DNA of 45,585 nt from Candidatus Colimorpha merdihippi (lineage in GTDB: Bacteria; Bacteroidota; Bacteroidia; Bacteroidales; P3), in assembly GCA_018066145.1 (NCBI GenBank), contig JAGHRY010000007.1, positions 1 through 45,585 of the forward strand, written 5' to 3'. Shown here piece by piece: positions 21,201 through 28,304 of the stretch; position 1 is the stretch's first letter, and every line of letters begins with the position of its first letter. A program made the position numbers and the translations under genes. The notes beneath the pieces are model-generated. The model did no database searches, had not been told where the DNA came from, and saw nothing but the letters and a program-made list of their open reading frames with translations.

Positions 21201-24200
21201 TCGATAAGCTGCTCGCGAGCCTTGCCGAAACCGGTGAGGATGGCCACCTGCACCTGCTTGCCGGCTTTTACATGGATGCGGCGGCGCATGCTAACAATGG
21301 GATCGAGGGTGGTGCCTACCGTGCCGCTGAGGGTGCGGTGGCTCTCGATAATATCGGCATGGAGCAGGCTGCCGCCTCGACCGAGGAATCGAAGGCGAGA
21401 AGTCTCGCACTCAGGAACAGTAGCAATTGGCTGTCCTTCATCATCAAAAGCCATGAGTTTGTGCATCACGAAATAGCGGCTCTCGCGAGCCTCCTTCACC
21501 GGCTTGCTAAGCAGCAGCAGCTGGTGATGGGCATCGTATTCCGAGAAAATGCTCATCGAGTTGAATACACGGTGCGCCTCATCGGCCTGGTGGGGAGAGA
21601 GCACTACCTCGGCATAGCTGGTGAGCTCGAGATCGAGATCGCGACTGCCATTATTGGTAAACGTAACACGGCGAATTTCGGCAAACCGATCCTTGGCCAC
21701 TGTAATTTCGGTCTTGGTCTCAACCTCATCGTCAACACGTAGGAACTGGATTTTGTCGGAAGCAAAAGTAGCACGATACTTGGCCGGCATCACGTCGAGG
21801 GGCGCATAGGTATTGCACCACAGCTTGTCGTTGGCCAGATTGCGCACAAAAAGAAACTGTCCATAGTGGTCGGAACTAATCTTGCGGTAACGGTTGAGCA
21901 GAATATTGCGGAAACGAGAGAAACCCACACCGCGGTCGTTAAGCAGCACCGTATACTCGCCATTGCTGAGCACTCCGATTTCGGGCACGGTGGAAAGGGT
22001 GTCGAACTCGCGCACATCGCTTTCCGATTTAACCTTATCGTACTGATAACGCTTAAACTGGGTAACCTTCAAATCGATATAAGGTTTGATTTGGGCTTTC
22101 TCTTTCAGGAGGGTTTCCATAGACTGCATAACGGGCTCGTTCATGAAATAACGCTGCAGGCAATGGTCGGCCAAATAATTGGTGAGGCTGGCCAATATCA
22201 TGCCCTGGTGGTGTGCGTAATGTGCGCGAACTGCCACGTGGTCTTCCTCGTCGAACGACTCAAAGAAACCCATCTTGTCGTACATGCGCAGTTCTTTAAA
22301 ACGGCGCATATTCTCGAATACGGCACGATCGTTGATGCCAATGGTCATTATGGAGCTGTAGGGCGAAATTACTATGCGGTCGGGAGTGGTATTCTGGAAT
22401 TTCAGGTAAGGCACGCCGAAAGCATGGTATTTGTAGTTTTGCGCATCGTCGAGTTCGTTGTAGGCCGTTTCGGATATACCCCAAGGCAGATGCTGCGTAG
22501 CGTCGGAAGGACGGGGCCCGTTTTCGACATTGGTAATAAAGGAACGTTGGGCACGAATGGCGAAACTATAGGTTTCATCCATCAGCGTGTGGCGATAGGT
22601 GGGGAGGAATATCAGCGGCATGAAATACTCAAACAATGTGCCATACCACGATGCCACCCCTTTAAATCCATTGTATTGCACGAGCGTTTTGTCAAGGCAG
22701 AACCAGTGCTTGTATGGTGCATCGCCCTGGGCAATGGTAAGGAAACTGGTGAGGCGTGCCTCGGATGCAAAGTTATTGTAATGATACGGCAGCAGGCTGT
22801 GGCAGCCATAATCGAATCCAATGCTGAACACATCCAGCTCGGGATTGTACAGTTTCGAGAAATCGGTGTCTTTAATCAGCCGCCCTACTGTGTCCATCAA
22901 TGGGCTGCCCGGGTGATGCTGCGAGAGGTATCCTTTTACCACATAGAGGCAGGCTACAAAATTACCGCTGTCGCAAGTGCTGATAAAATAGTTAGGCAAT
23001 TTGTTGAGGTTGGAAATCTGGTACCAGTTAAACAGGTGGCCGTTCCATTTCTCGAGTTTTTCAACCGTGGCTATTACCTGCGATAGACGTTCGAGGGCAG
23101 CGGTATGGGTGATGAAGCCCAGCTCGGCTGCGGAAATGATGGCAGTGAGCGAATAACCGATATTAGTGGGGGAAGTCTTATAGTCGCACTTCGATTCGCG
23201 ATTGAGCTGGTAATTGTCGGGAATGAGATAATTATTCTCGGGAGTGATAAGGGAATCGAAGAAATGCCAGGTGTCCTGCGCACATTGCTTCACCTCGGCG
23301 GTTTCTTCGCTCTTCAGGCTCTTCTTGTCCTGGGGGAATTTCTTGCCCAGATAGTACATCAGCAAGGGGGCTCCCACCCACATCACGCAGGTGAATGCCG
23401 ATGCCAGCACAAGACCTATTGAAGGACAAATGCGCATGAGCATCACCGTAAGTACCGCCACGAGGAAGGCGCACACATAGTTGAACCAGAATTTGGCCAA
23501 ATAATCATCCAAGGTGCCTTTGGTGCTTTTGGAGGCCTCATCGCTGGGCACCCAGTTGAGCAGGTTCTTGTGGGAGTGGAACATGCGGTATAGCGAACGC
23601 ACAATGGCATCGGTATACATCCAAGCCTCTTTAGGCAGGAGGGCAAACTGCACGAGCGAACGATAAATCACCACGCCGATGCCGCGCAAGAGAGTCATAT
23701 AATAGCGGTAGCGTTTATTGAACTGGGGCAGGTGGGCAAGCTGGCCCATCAGGAAAAACAGTATCGGGCAAGCCACCACCAACAGCACTGCCACCACATA
23801 CCATGCCGGCGATACCGAGCCAGGCATCGTATAGAGTGCCTGGGCATAGCCGAAAAGGAGGGCTACCACACATGCAAGGCTGAGTACCGATCGGCGGAGA
23901 TTATCAAATATCTTCCAACGGCCGATGGCGTTAACCTGGTTGTCAACCTCCATATTGCGTTCGTTGCGCACCTTCTTGCCAAGCCAGGAGATAATCTGCC
24001 AGTCGCCGCGTGTCCAGCGGTGATGACGCTTGGCATCATCAAGATAGTTGCTGGGATTGTCGTCGAACAGTTCCACATCGTTGATTAATCCGCAGCGTAT
24101 ATGGCAGCCTTCGATGAGGTCGTGGCTGAGAATGAGGTTTTGAGGGAAGGTGCCTTTGAGCACTGTTTGAAACACCTGCAGGTCGTAGATGCCCTTTCCG

Positions 24201-25936
24201 CAGAATGAACCTTCATTAAAGATGTCTTGATACAGCTCGAACGATGCTGTGGTATATACGTCCAAGCCTCCCAAGCCGGCAAACAGCTGCGCATAGCGCG
24301 ATTTATGGGTCACTTCCACATCCACATTCACGCGAGGCTGCATGATGCCATAACCGGCTTCCACACGCAGGCCGTCGTTGGAAAGGCGGGCCCTATTGAG
24401 GGGATGGGCCATAGCGCCGATGAGTTTCTGGGCCGAATAAAGCACCAGTTGGGTATCGGTGTCGAGGGTGATAACGAATGTGATGGGAACCACGGGCAGT
24501 GTGCGCCACTGCGATAGGGTCTCGCAGCGGAAGTATCGCTGGATTTCGTCATCGCTGAGGTTGCCCAGCAGCAGGTCGTTGAAATGGAGGATGGCGCCGC
24601 GTTTGCGCTCGAAACCAAGCCAGCAGCCCTCGCCCTCGCTATAGGCGCGGCGGCGATAAACAAAGTTAAAGATGGGGGCGCCGTATTTGGCATTCAGCTC
24701 GCGCACCTTTGCCATGCCGGCTTCTACCACTTCGTCATCCCATGGCATATCGGCATTGGGGCCTGCTGCAGCATCGCCTATGAGGGTGTAATACAGGTTT
24801 TGGGGGCGACGTTCGAGGCGTTGCCCTTCAGATGCTCTATTTAAATTGGAGAGGTAATAGATTTCAAGCTGTTCGAGAAGCTGAATGGTCTTGTCGCGAT
24901 TTTTCAAAATCGTGGGCATAATGACCATGGTGGCATACTCCTCGGGGATGATGCCGTCCTTGAATTTTAGCTTAAAGGTATTAACAGGTTTATGGAACCA
25001 ATATAGGCATTGGTTGAATAGATCTATCACAATCTGGCTGGCAGGTACCAGCATCAGCACAGCAAAAAGCCACGTCACCCAGCTTCCCCCCACGGCCACA
25101 TACGAAAACAGGGCTGCAACTGCTAAGGTAGCACACGCAACAATGGTTATGTACAGATGGGCCCGCAGCGTATACCGCTTCGGAGGGAATAGCTGCCAGC
25201 CAACATGCTCGCCGCGTTCGTCAGCACGCTCCACCAGGTCCTTCACCAAGTCGTGCTCTTTCATGTGGCGTTTCTTGGTAAGGCGCACTATCTGCGACCG
25301 ATAGTCATCTTTGGTTTTGTCGTACATCTGGTCGTACATGCCGGCTTTCTCGCGTTTGAGCATTCGCTCCGAATAGCTCACGGCGTCAAGCAGTTCCGAC
25401 ATGGGTATCTTGGTCATCTTCTTCAACGAATTGAAGAGATTCATCATCAGCAGATTTTTCTTGGCGGCATCGTTCAGCTTCTCCATATCTGCCGACGACT
25501 TGTCGGTGGGGGAATAATGGTACGCTTTTTCTCCAGCAAGCTCATTGCACAGCCGGGCCAGCTCCGATAGCAGCACCACCTTGGTCAATGGCAGCAGCGC
25601 ACACACTTCGGGATAGGTCAGGTAGTTGTTTTCCTTAGCCTGCATCTGCGAAAGATAGCGAAACAGCACTACTTTGTCTATTTGGAAACGACTCTTGGCC
25701 AATATATTTCGCAGCATGCTTTCGAGCATTTGCATGCGGCTGGAATCAATCTGACGGAATGAGCGACTGCGGAGGTCCACTTTCAGCACCTTTTCCTGCT
25801 CGCTAATCATATAGAAATTGTCGAGCACCCACTCGTTGGTACTGCCCACCAAACGGTGCGACTTCGTTTCTTCTACCAGCAAAAGATAATAGTCGGTGAT
25901 AGCTTTTATATTCTCTTTGAATACTTTATATATCAT
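18293..25936 (-). CDS. Cyclic beta-1,2-glucan synthase-like giant glycosyltransferase (GT84-glucoamylase-GH94)
   Basis: A 2547-residue inner-membrane enzyme matching NdvB/ChvB/Cgs. Visible order: a cytoplasmic N-terminus to about 255; membrane helices at about 262-310; a GT84 domain with the TLDTDTQ motif (Asp492 and Asp494) and HRWTRGDWQ; further helices at about 682-735, 755-775 and 820-870; a glucoamylase-like domain from about 895 (YLIPDNYQLNRESKCDYKTSPTNIGYSLTAI); a beta-sandwich region from about 1330; and a GH94 phosphorylase domain at about 2060-2480 with GFRDQLQDSM and GCGDWNDGM (Asp2241, Asp2244). In Brucella and Agrobacterium such enzymes start, extend, cyclise and trim beta-1,2-glucan. 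The length is close to their 2800 residues. The frame is intact. Whether the product is cyclic or linear cannot be told from sequence. Confidence 0.88.
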   Translation of the reverse strand: MIYKVFKENIKAITDYYLLLVEETKSHRLVGSTNEWVLDNFYMISEQEKVLKVDLRSRSFRQIDSSRMQMLESMLRNILAKSRFQIDKVVLFRYLSQMQAKENNYLTYPEVCALLPLTKVVLLSELARLCNELAGEKAYHYSPTDKSSADMEKLNDAAKKNLLMMNLFNSLKKMTKIPMSELLDAVSYSERMLKREKAGMYDQMYDKTKDDYRSQIVRLTKKRHMKEHDLVKDLVERADERGEHVGWQLFPPKRYTLRAHLYITIVACATLAVAALFSYVAVGGSWVTWLFAVLMLVPASQIVIDLFNQCLYWFHKPVNTFKLKFKDGIIPEEYATMVIMPTILKNRDKTIQLLEQLEIYYLSNLNRASEGQRLERRPQNLYYTLIGDAAAGPNADMPWDDEVVEAGMAKVRELNAKYGAPIFNFVYRRRAYSEGEGCWLGFERKRGAILHFNDLLLGNLSDDEIQRYFRCETLSQWRTLPVVPITFVITLDTDTQLVLYSAQKLIGAMAHPLNRARLSNDGLRVEAGYGIMQPRVNVDVEVTHKSRYAQLFAGLGGLDVYTTASFELYQDIFNEGSFCGKGIYDLQVFQTVLKGTFPQNLILSHDLIEGCHIRCGLINDVELFDDNPSNYLDDAKRHHRWTRGDWQIISWLGKKVRNERNMEVDNQVNAIGRWKIFDNLRRSVLSLACVVALLFGYAQALYTMPGSVSPAWYVVAVLLVVACPILFFLMGQLAHLPQFNKRYRYYMTLLRGIGVVIYRSLVQFALLPKEAWMYTDAIVRSLYRMFHSHKNLLNWVPSDEASKSTKGTLDDYLAKFWFNYVCAFLVAVLTVMLMRICPSIGLVLASAFTCVMWVGAPLLMYYLGKKFPQDKKSLKSEETAEVKQCAQDTWHFFDSLITPENNYLIPDNYQLNRESKCDYKTSPTNIGYSLTAIISAAELGFITHTAALERLSQVIATVEKLEKWNGHLFNWYQISNLNKLPNYFISTCDSGNFVACLYVVKGYLSQHHPGSPLMDTVGRLIKDTDFSKLYNPELDVFSIGFDYGCHSLLPYHYNNFASEARLTSFLTIAQGDAPYKHWFCLDKTLVQYNGFKGVASWYGTLFEYFMPLIFLPTYRHTLMDETYSFAIRAQRSFITNVENGPRPSDATQHLPWGISETAYNELDDAQNYKYHAFGVPYLKFQNTTPDRIVISPYSSIMTIGINDRAVFENMRRFKELRMYDKMGFFESFDEEDHVAVRAHYAHHQGMILASLTNYLADHCLQRYFMNEPVMQSMETLLKEKAQIKPYIDLKVTQFKRYQYDKVKSESDVREFDTLSTVPEIGVLSNGEYTVLLNDRGVGFSRFRNILLNRYRKISSDHYGQFLFVRNLANDKLWCNTYAPLDVMPAKYRATFASDKIQFLRVDDEVETKTEITVAKDRFAEIRRVTFTNNGSRDLDLELTSYAEVVLSPHQADEAHRVFNSMSIFSEYDAHHQLLLLSKPVKEARESRYFVMHKLMAFDDEGQPIATVPECETSRLRFLGRGGSLLHADIIESHRTLSGTVGTTLDPIVSMRRRIHVKAGKQVQVAILTGFGKAREQLIDIAEAYSDAIDIENAFSTSSVFNNMRNSMSLLKGAQMTLYNNLSKYFLQTATLGNDRQQYLRQNRLAQSGLWRFGISGDLDILLMEIDDIKYSGFAKETLRAYEYWKVRGLIIDIVFINDEKGENRDGLTHFIRNIANTEHLWASQIKEGRVFILNGDEISQDERTLLRTVAHLSFNTRDGIKIYEQLQQAEQANQHYQDMVEYPVLKPTSKHHVWSALDFYNQYGGFDNQGRDYVITNTNTPMPWVNVLANPRFGAIVSATMSGFTFAFNAQQFKLTGWSNDIVRDNASEMLLVNKQQFVPATARHGQGFSAFDAEYDQFVIKVRVFVSAERLEKYYQVQLVNKTDNPLDLQIDMLYKLVLGTTEEQTARYLYSEWKPEQNSLLVRNVYHEVYRNSRVQISATEEITDVDLSFPNRKRLGFHALVPANGTSEFAYMVSVLEHPTDQPRRITIPLIEEEYAKVTKFWDDKLGNIQVSTPDKSFNYMLNRWYLYQVYASRLFARAGFYQVGGATGFRDQLQDSMSVLYSDPAYARRQILEHAAHQFAEGDVLHWWHESILLGSRTTFSDDYLWLPYVTYQYIKVTGDTSILTEQVCFCQAEQLNPGEAERGMRYTVPEFKVATSIDKRDFNYQYASLYEHLRRAVNRSMNRIGQHGLPLMGCGDWNDGMSAVGVQGKGESVWVAFFLCDILPKMEELTQMVPGADLSYISELTDFRTRLVDALQKNAWDGSWFLRAYFDNGRPMGSRNNTECQIDLISQAWSILTDVATPQQKESVFRETDARLVNREHEIIQLLTPAFARSADNPGYIMRYPVGVRENGGQYTHGAMWYIMAQLKEGRVDMAYFLYSLINPIHRTSTLADVLKYKVEPYCIAADIYSNPQHPGRGGWTWYTGSASWAYKTGVEYILGLQKEADTLVINPHVPSDWDSFEADYHYGSATYHIVYKRSSGSQQTARVQLVDDGQVHTIAIN

Positions 25937-25967
25937 AACGCGCGAGTATTTATGGTGAATGATTTTA

Positions 25968-25995
25968 CAAAGATACTATTTTTTTTTAACTTGAC
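25968..25995 (-). promoter_or_regulatory. Promoter of the glucan synthase gene
   Basis: On the minus strand TTG at about 25995-25993 is followed after 19 nt by TATCTTTG (25975-25968). The spacing fits the -33/-7 promoter of Bacteroidetes. The box is about 32 nt before the ATG at 25936. Confidence 0.7.
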
Positions 25996-26083
25996 AAAAA
26001 AATAATTAATAATCATCCAACAATCTACCCATTGGCAGAATTGATTCTCGAAAACAATCACCCACTTCCTCCACCCTAGAGTC

Positions 26084-26162
26084 GCTCATCCTACGGGGAT
26101 CCTACGGCCTAGCTTCGTTCTATAGGAGCGGACACACCCCGTAGAATCCCCGTAATATGAGC
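26084..26162. repeat. 79-bp imperfect palindrome in the divergent gap before dnaX
   Basis: The arms 26084-26107 and 26139-26162 are reverse complements at 21 of 24 positions (built on GCTCAT..TACGGGGAT..CTACGG), with a 31-nt loop that has its own CCTA/TAGG mini-stem. Within each arm CTACGG occurs twice, so a direct repeat sits inside the inverted repeat. It lies in the 563-nt gap between the glucan synthase and dnaX starts. There is no U-run, so it is unlikely to be a simple terminator. The rest of this gap (26163-26460) shows no gene that I can support. Confidence 0.65.
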
Positions 26163-26464
26163 AAAGTTAGGGCAAACGAGGTACTGTTGATTTGAAGTTA
26201 ATGGTGTATTGAATTGGGGAACTGGCCAGCAGCCGCTTCATGAACTCCATCAGCTGCTAACCCCATAAGAGCCATAAAAAACACATCAACCTTATCTAGA
26301 ATCTAGATTGGGCCATTTTTGAGAGGCTTCAGCACAGGTCTCTGACAGGTTAAACTAGCTGGACTAATTCCGCCAAAGGGTTAATCATGTTCGAATCCTT
26401 CATTTGAAAGGTTACAAGATTAGGTTAAGAATGGATATTTTTCTGCAATTTCAAAAAAAAGTTG

Positions 26465-26472
26465 TATCTTTG
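26465..26472 (+). promoter_or_regulatory. Bacteroidetes -7 promoter box for dnaX
   Basis: TATCTTTG followed by CACC, 27 nt before the ATG at 26500. It supports that ATG over the in-frame codon at 26404, which lies upstream of the box. Confidence 0.75.
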
Positions 26473-26499
26473 CACCGAATTATAGTACCCTTTTTGACG

Positions 26500-27600
26500 A
26501 TGGATAATTTTGTAGTTTCTGCTAGAAAATACCGCCCGATGACTTTTGATAGTGTTGTCGGTCAACAACATATCACCACCACTTTAAAAAACGCCATCCG
26601 CACCAACCAGATTGCCCAGGCTTTCCTTTTTTGTGGCCCAAGAGGCGTTGGTAAGACCACCTGCGCCCGAATTTTGGCCAAAACCATCAACTGCACCAAC
26701 CCCACCGACGACATGGAGGCTTGCGGCCAATGCGATAGCTGCCGCAGCTTTGCCAGCAGCGCTTCCATGAATATCTTCGAGCTCGATGCCGCTTCCAACA
26801 ATAGTGTCGACGACATCCGCGAGCTTGTGCAGCAGGTTCAGGTGCCCCCGCAAACCGGCAAATACAAAGTGTACATCATCGATGATGTTCACATGCTTTC
26901 CTCTCAGGCTTTCAATGCTTTCCTCAAAACTCTCGAAGAGCCCCCTGCTTACGCCAAATTCATCCTGGCCACCACCGAAAAGCATAAGATTATCCCCACG
27001 ATTCTCTCTCGCTGCCAGATTTTCGATTTCAAGCGCATCCAAAGCGAGGACATTGTCAACCACTTACGCAATATTGCCGATAAGGAAGGTGTCACCTACG
27101 AAGAAGAGGCACTCCATATCATCGCACACAAGGCCGATGGCGGTTTGCGCGACGCCCTCTCCACTTTCGACCAGCTGGTAAGCTTCACCCGTGGCAACCT
27201 CACACGACAGCTCTGCAACGAAAATCTCAATATCCTCGACTCCGAATACTATTTCCGCCTTGTCGACTATTTCCGCACCGGCAATATCAGCCAAGCCCTC
27301 TTGCTCCACCAGGAAGTAATCCAAAAGGGTTTCGATGGGCAGCATTTCATTACAGGCCTGAGCGAACACCTGCGCAACCTTATGGTTTCGCTCGATCCTG
27401 CCACCCACCAGCTGTTGGAGGTGAGCGAATCTCAGCGCGGCAGATATGGCGAGCAGGCCATCACCTGCGGATTGGCCCTGCTGCTGCGGTATCTCGAACT
27501 CTCCAACGACTACGAATTCCGCTATAAGGAAGCCGGCAACAAGCGCCTGTTTGTAGAAGTGGCCCTCATGCGCATGGCCGCCCTGGCCACCAATCCTTAG
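26500..27600 (+). CDS. dnaX: DNA polymerase III gamma/tau subunit, N-terminal part ending at an in-frame TAG
   Basis: The clamp-loader ATPase of the replicative polymerase. From the ATG at 26500 it has 366 residues: Walker A GPRGVGKTT (46-54), the zinc module Cys65, Cys75, Cys78 and Cys81, Walker B IIDDVH (about 126-131, with Asp in place of the usual Glu), and the sensor SRC at 170-172. Domain III runs to the end. The chain stops at TAG (27598-27600) just where the flexible linker to the tau part begins. The same frame then stays open to 28290, giving a 596-codon gene of the usual Bacteroidales DnaX length. The product as written is gamma-like. See the recoding entry and findings. Confidence 0.93.
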   Translation: MDNFVVSARKYRPMTFDSVVGQQHITTTLKNAIRTNQIAQAFLFCGPRGVGKTTCARILAKTINCTNPTDDMEACGQCDSCRSFASSASMNIFELDAASNNSVDDIRELVQQVQVPPQTGKYKVYIIDDVHMLSSQAFNAFLKTLEEPPAYAKFILATTEKHKIIPTILSRCQIFDFKRIQSEDIVNHLRNIADKEGVTYEEEALHIIAHKADGGLRDALSTFDQLVSFTRGNLTRQLCNENLNILDSEYYFRLVDYFRTGNISQALLLHQEVIQKGFDGQHFITGLSEHLRNLMVSLDPATHQLLEVSESQRGRYGEQAITCGLALLLRYLELSNDYEFRYKEAGNKRLFVEVALMRMAALATNP

Positions 27601-27689
27601 ATAGCAAGATCGCCTCAGGCGGGACACGGCAAAAACGAAGCTGCACAATCTCCTGTGCAAGGGGCTTCGCTGCGCAAACCCGAGGCGAT
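27598..27689 (+). promoter_or_regulatory. Putative recoding element: in-frame TAG plus two-tier stem-loop in dnaX
   Basis: TAG at 27598-27600 is followed by an 8-nt spacer and then an outer stem, ATCGCCTC (27609-27616) with GAGGCGAT (27682-27689). Inside is a second stem, CGAAGCTGCACA (27636-27647) with TGTGCA (27654-27659) and GCTTCG (27664-27669), with loop ATCTCC and a 4-nt bulge. All pairs are Watson-Crick. The position just behind a stop fits a structure that promotes stop readthrough. Readthrough here is inference; the stems are seen directly. Confidence 0.4.
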
Positions 27690-28290
27690 AATCAAGGTGG
27701 ATGCGCCCTTTGCCGCCGCAACGCAGCCCTCCACCCCTTCTTCCTCTACTCCCCCAGCCTCTATCCAACCTCCTTCCAAGGAAGACCCTTCAGCATCCAG
27801 CGCTCCTGCCCCGCGCCCCGCTTTTGGCCGTTTGCGCCGCCCAGGCTCCATTTCTATCAAAGATGCCATACCCGACACCCCCCAGGCTGCCCTCAAGCCG
27901 CAGGAGGTGGTAGGTCCACCTTTGGATATCGAGCGTCTGCAATCGCTATGGAACGAAATGGTGGAAGCCATGGGCAAAAGCGACAAAAAAGAATACCAAA
28001 AACTGGCCCTTCAGCTCAAAGACCGCCAGTTGGAGATTGAAGCCGAAGACCAATTTGTCATTATCGTCAGCAACAGTTTCCTCGAATCCGAAATCAAAAA
28101 CTTCCTTATCCAGATACTCTCGTTCCTGCGCAGCAAGAGCCAGCGTCCGCAGCTCAATAGCCGCATCAAGGTGGTTTATGAAGAAAAGAAATCGGTGGCC
28201 TATTCGCCACGCGACAAATACGATGTGATGCAGAAGCACAACCCTGCTATCGACACGTTCCGAATTCTGTTCCCCGAAGTAGATTATTAG
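27655..28290 (+). CDS. dnaX: DnaX C-terminal (tau-specific) part, in frame with the upstream dnaX
   Basis: This frame has no stop from 27601 to 28290 and is the same frame as the upstream dnaX. The first possible internal start is a GTG at 27655, inside the stem-loop; the first in-frame ATG comes much later, inside the folded domain. The 211 residues consist of a Pro/Ser/Ala-rich linker, then GSISIKDA and a folded tail beginning LQSLWNEMVEAMGKSDKKEYQKLAL, which is the usual end of Bacteroidales tau and should contact the polymerase or helicase. It is probably made by readthrough, or the gene carries a nonsense mutation or a sequencing error. It ends in TAG, 14 nt before the antiporter gene. 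Confidence 0.75.
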   Translation: MQGASLRKPEAIIKVDAPFAAATQPSTPSSSTPPASIQPPSKEDPSASSAPAPRPAFGRLRRPGSISIKDAIPDTPQAALKPQEVVGPPLDIERLQSLWNEMVEAMGKSDKKEYQKLALQLKDRQLEIEAEDQFVIIVSNSFLESEIKNFLIQILSFLRSKSQRPQLNSRIKVVYEEKKSVAYSPRDKYDVMQKHNPAIDTFRILFPEVDY

Positions 28291-28304
28291 GACCCCGCAC
28301 GCCT

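Noticed and set aside
26340-26420. A possible tRNA (TTCGAAT T-loop-like string near 26388)
   Set aside because: The flanking bases do not form a 5-bp T stem and no acceptor or anticodon stem could be built.
27598-27600. Genome-wide reassignment of TAG to an amino acid to explain dnaX
   Set aside because: The threonine aldolase, the barrel protein, the LtaS-like enzyme, the DUF58 gene and dnaX itself at 28290 all end in TAG at the expected C-terminus.
27630-27642. A -1 frameshift slippery site (CAAAAAC) in dnaX
   Set aside because: It lies downstream of the TAG, and the frame is the same on both sides of the stop, so a shift here would not restore or create the gene product.
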